DNA from: Scatomorpha pullicola
GTDB lineage: Bacteria > Bacillota > Clostridia > Oscillospirales > Oscillospiraceae
DNA length: 28,138 nt
Assembly: GCA_018716545.1 (NCBI GenBank)
Contig: DVJU01000122.1
Location: 1 to 28,138 of the forward strand
Direction of reading: 5' to 3'
The notes under the pieces were generated by a model that saw only the letters and a list, made by a program, of their open reading frames with translations, was not told the origin of the DNA and made no database searches. The position numbers and the translations under genes are program-made. Positions 23,875 to 28,138 of the stretch are shown here, piece after piece (the stretch's first letter is position 1; each line of letters starts with the position of its first letter).

Positions 23875-24615
23875 ATGAACAGAGAAAAGCTTGAAAGCTA
23901 TCTTGAAAAAAATCCCTTTGCCAAGCTCAGCGACGTGGTGACCCAGATACTGTATGACGAGATAGTTGTTCTTGACATCCCGCCTGCTTCTAAATTGAAC
24001 ATCAACCAGATAGCCACGGATCTGGGCATTTCCCGCACCCCGGTGGTCGAGGCCATAAACCGTCTGCAGGCGATAGGCTTTGTGGAGACGCGCCCGCGCA
24101 CCAGCGGCTTCTACGTCACGGACATGAACATGCGCGACATGATAGACCTCTACGACGCGCGCACGGCCATAGAGTGCGAGGCCGCCGCGCTCTGCGCGGA
24201 AAACGCCTCGGCGGAGGCCATAGCCCAGATGGACAGCCTGGCGACGGAGTTCAAGAAGGCCGTGCCCAAGCTGGACGGCATAAGGCTCAAGGAGACCGAC
24301 ATGCCGTTCCACAAGCTGATAGTGGAGTCCTGCGGCAACAAGTATCTGATACGCAGCTACAATGAGCTGCTGCCCAATCTCAAGATGTATCAGGGCTCCT
24401 GGACGAAGTTTATCAATCCCGGCAGCACGAACCCCTGGTCCAGCCAGGTGGTTCACCAGCACGTTGCCATCGTCTCCTCAATAAAACTGCATATCCCCAC
24501 CCTTGCAAGGCAGTGCATGGCGGATCATATACAGTCGAGCCTCAACTTTGTGGCGTACTGCGACGACAAGGGCGATCCCTTCGCGATATTCAAACGGGGG
24601 GAGAAGAATAAATGA
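23875..24615 (+). CDS. GntR family transcriptional regulator (FCD type)
   Basis: A 246-residue regulator. An N-terminal winged helix-turn-helix (about 15-80) contains LNINQIATDLGISRTPVVEAINRL and the wing GFVETRPRTSGFYV. A helical FCD ligand-binding domain follows (about 85-225) with YDARTAIECEAAAL, FHKLIVESCGNKYL and MADHIQSS, which hold the acidic and histidine positions of the usual metal or acid site. FCD regulators generally respond to small carboxylic acids or amino acids. AGGTGG lies about ten bases before the ATG. The first codons are AT-rich and the rest GC-rich. It stands at the head of the reductase operon and faces the permease, so it probably controls both. Confidence 0.92.
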   Translation: MNREKLESYLEKNPFAKLSDVVTQILYDEIVVLDIPPASKLNINQIATDLGISRTPVVEAINRLQAIGFVETRPRTSGFYVTDMNMRDMIDLYDARTAIECEAAALCAENASAEAIAQMDSLATEFKKAVPKLDGIRLKETDMPFHKLIVESCGNKYLIRSYNELLPNLKMYQGSWTKFINPGSTNPWSSQVVHQHVAIVSSIKLHIPTLARQCMADHIQSSLNFVAYCDDKGDPFAIFKRGEKNK

Positions 24616-24637
24616 GGCAAATGAGGAGGAGAGTCCA

Positions 24638-25597
24638 ATGAAAATCGCAATGATAGGCTCCGGCGCGGCCGGGAGTGTGTTTGCGGCGTACCTGAACCGC
24701 GGCGGAGCGGACATGTACCTTGTCGACAAGTACAAGGCGCACATGGACAAGATAGCGGCCGACGGCCTTACTTTCCGCTGCAAGGGCGAGGAGTGCGTCC
24801 TCACCGGTTTCCACACATCCCCGACAGCGGCGGAGCTTCCCACTATGGATATAGTTATCCTGATGGTCAAGGCCACGCAGACCGACGGCGTAATGCCCGA
24901 CGTCATGCACTGCGTGGGCGAGCACACCGTGGTCGTCTCGCTGCAGAACGGCATAGGCAACGACGAGATACTCATGAAGTACGTACCCAAGACGCGCATC
25001 ATGTACGGCGCCGGCGTGATAGGCACCGAGCTGGCCGGACCGGGCTGCTGCGTCTCCAAGCCGGAGGACGGCATACAGATGTTCTTCGGCGCGGTGGAAA
25101 AGAGCCCCGAGACCGATGCGGCGGGCAAGTACCTCGAGGAGTGCTTCGAGCGCGGCGGCTGCCACGCCAGCTTTGAGGACGACGTGCGCGTCCTGCTGTG
25201 GAAGAAGGCCGTCACCAACAGCGGCTACAACGCCGTCTGCGCCGTGACGCGCATGAGGCTGCACTTCGTCATGGACAACGAGTGGGGCATGAAGCTCCTC
25301 ATGAACGTCTGGAAGGAGGGCTGCGCGGTCGCCAAAGCTCTGGGCGTCGGCGACATATGGCCGCTCATCGAGGGCGACATCGCGAACCTCCGCGAGAACC
25401 TGGGCGACTACTATCCCAGCATGGCGCAGGACGCCGTGCTTCACCACCGCCAGACCGAGGTCGACGTGCTCAACGGCGCGATCGCCATGTACGGCGAGCG
25501 GCTGGGAGTCCCCACCCCGTACAACAGCGTCCTCGCCAACATCATACGCTGCGTGCAGGACAACTATAATAATCAGTACGGGATGGAAAACGGCTGA
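24638..25597 (+). CDS. Ketopantoate reductase family protein (copy 1)
   Basis: A 319-residue NAD(P)-dependent 2-oxoacid reductase of the ApbA/PanE family. The Rossmann GSGAAG is at 7-12. The key positions of ketopantoate reductase have counterparts: Lys78, Asn104, Lys190, Asn194/Asn198, Ser261 and Glu274 (in TEVD). The true start is ATG 24638, preceded by GAGGAGGAG; the open frame upstream is a shadow of the regulator gene. It is 22 bases after the GntR gene. It is roughly half identical to the next gene by hand alignment. Because two paralogs lie together with a regulator, a permease and an oxidoreductase, I infer a catabolic 2-oxoacid reductase rather than the biosynthetic PanE. The substrate is unknown. 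Confidence 0.88.
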   Translation: MKIAMIGSGAAGSVFAAYLNRGGADMYLVDKYKAHMDKIAADGLTFRCKGEECVLTGFHTSPTAAELPTMDIVILMVKATQTDGVMPDVMHCVGEHTVVVSLQNGIGNDEILMKYVPKTRIMYGAGVIGTELAGPGCCVSKPEDGIQMFFGAVEKSPETDAAGKYLEECFERGGCHASFEDDVRVLLWKKAVTNSGYNAVCAVTRMRLHFVMDNEWGMKLLMNVWKEGCAVAKALGVGDIWPLIEGDIANLRENLGDYYPSMAQDAVLHHRQTEVDVLNGAIAMYGERLGVPTPYNSVLANIIRCVQDNYNNQYGMENG

Positions 25598-25608
25598 CAA
25601 GCTCTCTC

Positions 25609-25626
25609 CGTCTCCGGAAGGAGACG
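25609..25626 (+). repeat. Hairpin between the two reductase genes
   Basis: CGTCTCC and GGAGACG form a 7-bp stem with a GGAA tetraloop, without a T run. It is more likely a processing or stabilising element ahead of copy 2 than a terminator. Confidence 0.45.
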
Positions 25627-25687
25627 TAAACTCATAGCAACCAATCAAACAACGCAAGATCAAATGAAACTGGAGGAAGAGAAAACT

Positions 25688-26665
25688 ATGAAAATCGCAA
25701 TGGTAGGTTCCGGCGCTGCCGGCAGTGTGTTCGCCAGCTATCTCCGCGCGGGCGGCGCGGACATGACCCTCATCGATCCGTACAAGGCTCACATGGACGC
25801 CGTTCGTGACCACGGCATGAAGTTCACCATCTACCCGGACAAGACCACCGTCCTGACCGGCTTCCACACCGCCTACACTGCCGACGAAGTCGACACCATG
25901 GATATAGTCATCTTCATGACCAAGGCCAACCAGCTCGAGAGCGCCATCCAGGGCGCCAAGCACTGCATCGGCCCCAACACCGTCCTCGTCAGCCTCATCA
26001 ACGGCCTGGGCAACGACGACAAGCTGCTCAAGTTCTACCCCGCCTCCCGCTGCATGGTCGGCTCCGGCGTCATCGGCACCGCCCTTGACGGCCCCGGCGG
26101 CTGCGTCTCCACCCCGAGCGAGGGCGTCATCATGAACTTCGGCGCGCTGGAGAACAACGAGCTCACCGTCGCCGCCGGCAAGTACATGGAGGACTGCTTC
26201 AACAAGGGCGGCTGCGAGGCCGTGTTCCGTGAGGACGTCCTGCCCTTCATCTGGAAGAAGGTCATCGTCAACTGCACCGTCAACACCGTCTGCGCCGTCA
26301 CCCGCCTGAAGATAGGCTACGTCGAGAACAACCCCTACGGCAAGAAGCTGTTCCACAACGTCATCCGCGAGTGCTGCGCCGTCGCCGAGTACAAGGGCGT
26401 CCACATCGATCCCGACGAGTTCATCCGCGTCGACCACCAGCACATCATCGACAACATCAGCGACTACTATCCCAGCATGGCTCAGGATATGCTCTACAAG
26501 AAGCTGCGCACCGAGGTCGACACCCTCACCGGCACCATCAGCGACTACGGCAAGCAGTTCAACGTCCCGACCCCGACCTGCGACGTGCTCAGCGACATAG
26601 TCCGCTGCATCCAGGACAACTACGACAACCAGTACGGCGAAAAGAACGGCGCCGTCAACGCCTGA
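25688..26665 (+). CDS. Ketopantoate reductase family protein (copy 2)
   Basis: A 325-residue paralog of the preceding gene with the same layout: Rossmann GSGAAG at 7-12, Lys79, Asn105, Lys191, Asn195/Asn199, Ser263 and Glu276. Strongly conserved between the copies are the segments VLTGFHT, GVIGT, YYPSMAQD and QDNY, with substitutions around the substrate pocket (for instance NSGYN against NCTVN). The start ATG 25688 has GGAGG 11 bases upstream; an ATG at 25664 would precede that signal. Unlike copy 1 it rarely uses the AUA codon and prefers C-ending codons, like pheS, which suggests high expression. A hairpin stands upstream. Different substrate or cofactor preference from copy 1 is likely but unproven. 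Confidence 0.88.
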   Translation: MKIAMVGSGAAGSVFASYLRAGGADMTLIDPYKAHMDAVRDHGMKFTIYPDKTTVLTGFHTAYTADEVDTMDIVIFMTKANQLESAIQGAKHCIGPNTVLVSLINGLGNDDKLLKFYPASRCMVGSGVIGTALDGPGGCVSTPSEGVIMNFGALENNELTVAAGKYMEDCFNKGGCEAVFREDVLPFIWKKVIVNCTVNTVCAVTRLKIGYVENNPYGKKLFHNVIRECCAVAEYKGVHIDPDEFIRVDHQHIIDNISDYYPSMAQDMLYKKLRTEVDTLTGTISDYGKQFNVPTPTCDVLSDIVRCIQDNYDNQYGEKNGAVNA

Positions 26666-26696
26666 GACGCCTGAGCGCGTTTCGAGCCAATAAAGG

Positions 26697-26713
26697 CTCC
26701 CGCACGGCGGGAG
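26697..26713 (+). repeat. Hairpin ahead of the P-loop ATPase gene
   Basis: CTCCCGC (26697-26703) pairs with GCGGGAG (26707-26713) around ACG. It has no T run and stands just before a start region, hiding the GGGAGAG that could serve the first ATG at 26718. It may be a processing site or a weak attenuator. Confidence 0.45.
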
Positions 26714-26729
26714 AGCAATGGAGGAAGCA

Positions 26730-27437
26730 ATGAAAGAGGTTATAGTTCTCATAGGCAACTACGGCTCCGGCAAGACCGAGCTCGCGCTCAACTTTGCCTT
26801 CCAGGCCGCAAATCAGGGCAAGAAGGTAGAGCTGCTCGACCTGGACATGGTCAACACCTACTTCCGCCTGACCGACCGCAACGGGCTTATCAAGTCCAAG
26901 GAGATCCGCCTCGTTTCGCCAAACTTCGTCCACTCGAGCATCGAGACGCTCTCCCTGCCCGCGGAGGTGGCCTCGGCCTTCGCGCTCGACTGGGACACCG
27001 TCATCTTTGACGTCGGCGGCGACCCGGCAGGCGCCACGGCTCTCGGCCGCTATCACGAGGACTTCATGGCTCTGCCCGAGGGCAGCCTGACCGTCCTCAA
27101 CGTCGTGAACACCCGCCGCCCCATGGCGGGCACTCCCGACAAGCTGCTCAGCCTCATGGAAGGCATGCAGCGCCATTCGAGGCTCAAGGTGGACGGCTTT
27201 GTGAACAACACCAACCTCGCCAGGCTGGCCAGCGCGGAAGACCTCCGCGACGGCTATGAGGTCATACGCGAGGCGAGCGAGCGCTCCGGCGTCCCCGTAC
27301 TGTACACCTCCGGCCGGCCGGATCTGCTCGAGCAGTTCCTGGCCGAGGAGCGTGACCCGAGGTTCATCGGCAAGCCCATGCCCATCGAGACTTACATGCA
27401 CAGGGACTGGGAGACGTTCACCAAGCACGGACTCTGA
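26730..27437 (+). CDS. P-loop ATPase of ParA/SIMIBI-like type, role unknown
   Basis: A 235-residue P-loop protein. Walker A is GNYGSGKTE at 9-17. A DLDMVNTYFR segment (37-46) and the Walker B-like FDVGGDPAGA (about 93-102) give the look of the SIMIBI (ParA/MinD/HypB-like) class; the deviant lysine of ParA is not seen in the loop. The DVGGDP and NNTNLARLAS segments may contact nucleotide or a partner. No membrane helix or metal-cysteine motif is present. I start at ATG 26730, which has GGAGG five bases upstream; ATG 26718 is possible. It lies between the reductases and the ferredoxin/VorB genes. It might assist maturation or regulation of the iron-sulfur oxidoreductase, but nothing proves this. 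Confidence 0.75.
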   Translation: MKEVIVLIGNYGSGKTELALNFAFQAANQGKKVELLDLDMVNTYFRLTDRNGLIKSKEIRLVSPNFVHSSIETLSLPAEVASAFALDWDTVIFDVGGDPAGATALGRYHEDFMALPEGSLTVLNVVNTRRPMAGTPDKLLSLMEGMQRHSRLKVDGFVNNTNLARLASAEDLRDGYEVIREASERSGVPVLYTSGRPDLLEQFLAEERDPRFIGKPMPIETYMHRDWETFTKHGL

Positions 27438-27468
27438 GCAGGGGCAAAAAGTGAATAGTTGTTTTGTT

Positions 27469-27488
27469 CCGGGGTCGCGCGACCCCGG
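27469..27488. repeat. Perfect 20-bp GC palindrome before the ferredoxin gene
   Basis: CCGGGGTCGC followed by GCGACCCCGG is a perfect 20-bp palindrome, 31 bases after the ATPase stop, in otherwise AT-rich sequence. No T run follows on the plus strand. It shares a GGGGTCGC core with the hairpin at 8078-8102, so it may be a dispersed element or an operator or processing site that separates the oxidoreductase genes. Confidence 0.6.
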
Positions 27489-27559
27489 GGCAGGATACAA
27501 TTTATTCAATATACATCAACCTCAAGTGAACAAACTTCTTAAAGAAATGAGGTAGAAGC

Positions 27560-27769
27560 ATGGTAAAATTCACCATCAACGAGGAGCTGTGCAAGGGCTG
27601 CGGACTCTGCGTCCGTGCATGCCCGAAGAAGATACTGCAGCTCTCCAAGACCAAGCTGAACGCCAAGGGCTACCATCCGGCGGAGATGACCGACATCGAC
27701 GCCTGCATAGCCTGCGCGTCCTGCGCCAGAACGTGTCCCGATGTGGTCATCCGCATCGAGAAGGAATGA
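27560..27769 (+). CDS. 2-oxoacid:ferredoxin oxidoreductase, ferredoxin (delta) subunit
   Basis: A 69-residue 2[4Fe-4S] ferredoxin-type protein. The two cluster motifs are CKGCGLCVRACP (Cys11, 14, 17, 21) and CIACASCARTCP (Cys49, 52, 55, 59), separated by a short loop. The size, motif order and position directly before a VorB-like gene identify it as the delta subunit (VorD/KorD) that passes electrons from the catalytic subunits to ferredoxin. GAGGT lies seven bases before the ATG. The AT-rich region in front contains the palindrome at 27469 but no convincing promoter. Confidence 0.93.
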   Translation: MVKFTINEELCKGCGLCVRACPKKILQLSKTKLNAKGYHPAEMTDIDACIACASCARTCPDVVIRIEKE

Positions 27770-27782
27770 GGAGGAACGAGAT

Positions 27783-28138
27783 ATGGCATTGACTCTTATG
27801 AAGGGCAGCGAAGCCATAGCTGAGGCCGCCATCCGTGCCGGCTGCCGCTACTTCTTCGGCTACCCGATAACCCCGCAGACCGAGATCCCCGAGTACATGT
27901 CTGAGCGTATGCCCGAAATCGGCGGCTGCTTCCTGCAGGCCGAGAGCGAGGTCGGCGCCATCAACATGGTCTATGGCGCTGCCGGCACCGGCGAGCGCGT
28001 CCTCACCAGCTCCTCCTCTCCCGGAGTCTCCCTGAAGCAGGAGGGCATCTCCTACATAGCGGGCGCCAAGCTGCCCTGCGTCATCATGAACGTCATGCGC
28101 GGCGGCCCCGGCCTCGGCAGCATCCAGGCCGGCCAGGC
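27783..28138 (+). CDS. vorB: 2-oxoacid:ferredoxin oxidoreductase subunit VorB (partial, runs off the window)
   Basis: The first 118 codons of a gene continuing past the window end. The segments LMKGSEAIAEAAIRAGC, FFGYPITPQTEIPEYM, FLQAESEVGAINMVYGAA, SSSSPGVSLKQEGISYIAGA and MRGGPGLGSIQ are those of VorB/KorA, the large subunit with the pyrimidine-binding domain of 2-oxoisovalerate- or 2-oxoglutarate-type ferredoxin oxidoreductases. These enzymes turn 2-oxoacids into acyl-CoA, CO2 and reduced ferredoxin. GAGGAACGAG precedes the ATG 13 bases after the ferredoxin gene. The VorA (thiamine diphosphate) and VorC (gamma) subunits should follow. VOR against KOR specificity cannot be settled from this part. 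Confidence 0.92.
   Translation, partial: MALTLMKGSEAIAEAAIRAGCRYFFGYPITPQTEIPEYMSERMPEIGGCFLQAESEVGAINMVYGAAGTGERVLTSSSSPGVSLKQEGISYIAGAKLPCVIMNVMRGGPGLGSIQAGQ

Noticed and set aside
26697..26713. Terminator between the second reductase and the ATPase gene
   Set aside because: The stem is only 7 bp and is followed by AGCAATGG instead of a T run, so transcription probably continues into the ATPase gene.
24590..26758. 722-codon minus-strand open frame opposite the two reductases
   Set aside because: It is a shadow of two paralogous genes; the internal repetition in it only mirrors the duplication on the plus strand.
1..28138. CRISPR array, tRNA, rRNA or prophage genes
   Set aside because: No regularly spaced direct repeats, no cloverleaf with a recognisable T-loop and no phage or integrase gene were found on reading both strands.

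Overview
The window comes from a GC-rich, spore-forming, anaerobic member of the Clostridia, most likely an Oscillospiraceae/Oscillospirales gut commensal. The evidence is the YqfC/YqfD sporulation pair, a T-box in front of pheST, SLH-domain surface proteins, a ferredoxin-dependent 2-oxoacid oxidoreductase, the era/ybeY/phoH neighbourhood and heavy use of the AUA isoleucine codon in a GC-rich background. The genus is an inference; there is no rRNA or other decisive marker.

Layout. (1) 175-6469, plus strand: one tightly packed operon of yqfC, yqfD, phoH, an M32 carboxypeptidase, ybeY, a RarD-type permease and era, closed by a strong terminator. (2) 6527-11147, minus strand: a DUF368 (PopT-like) lipid-carrier transporter, then a second unit read nnrD, lipoprotein, alr, mazF, small secreted protein. 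(3) 11148-15512: a compact divergent promoter region in which a perfect 15-bp inverted repeat spans the two -35 boxes, then a T-box leader, a 383-bp quasi-palindromic insertion-like element, and pheS-pheT with terminators. (4) 15531-17965, minus: a small one-helix membrane protein translationally coupled to a secreted phosphodiester-glycosidase/SLH protein. (5) 18140-21820, minus: an AEC transporter, the Mg2+ transporter MgtE and S-adenosylhomocysteine hydrolase. (6) 21985-23427, minus: a YkvI-like permease followed by a 73-residue membrane protein. (7) 23875 to the window end, plus: a GntR/FCD regulator, two tandem ketopantoate-reductase-like enzymes, a P-loop ATPase of unknown role, an 8Fe ferredoxin subunit and the start of a VorB-like 2-oxoacid:ferredoxin oxidoreductase subunit.

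How it works together. Region 1 is ribosome and RNA maturation (Era, YbeY, PhoH) plus sporulation. Region 2 serves the cell wall (D-alanine, undecaprenyl-phosphate recycling) and NAD(P)HX repair, with a MazF RNase. The most intriguing part is the divergent locus 21985-28138. It looks like a regulated uptake and catabolic module for an amino acid or branched 2-oxoacid: permease plus small membrane partner on one side, and regulator, paired 2-oxoacid reductases, ATPase and VOR-type oxidoreductase on the other. Its substrate cannot be read from sequence.

No rRNA, tRNA, CRISPR array or transposase gene was seen.
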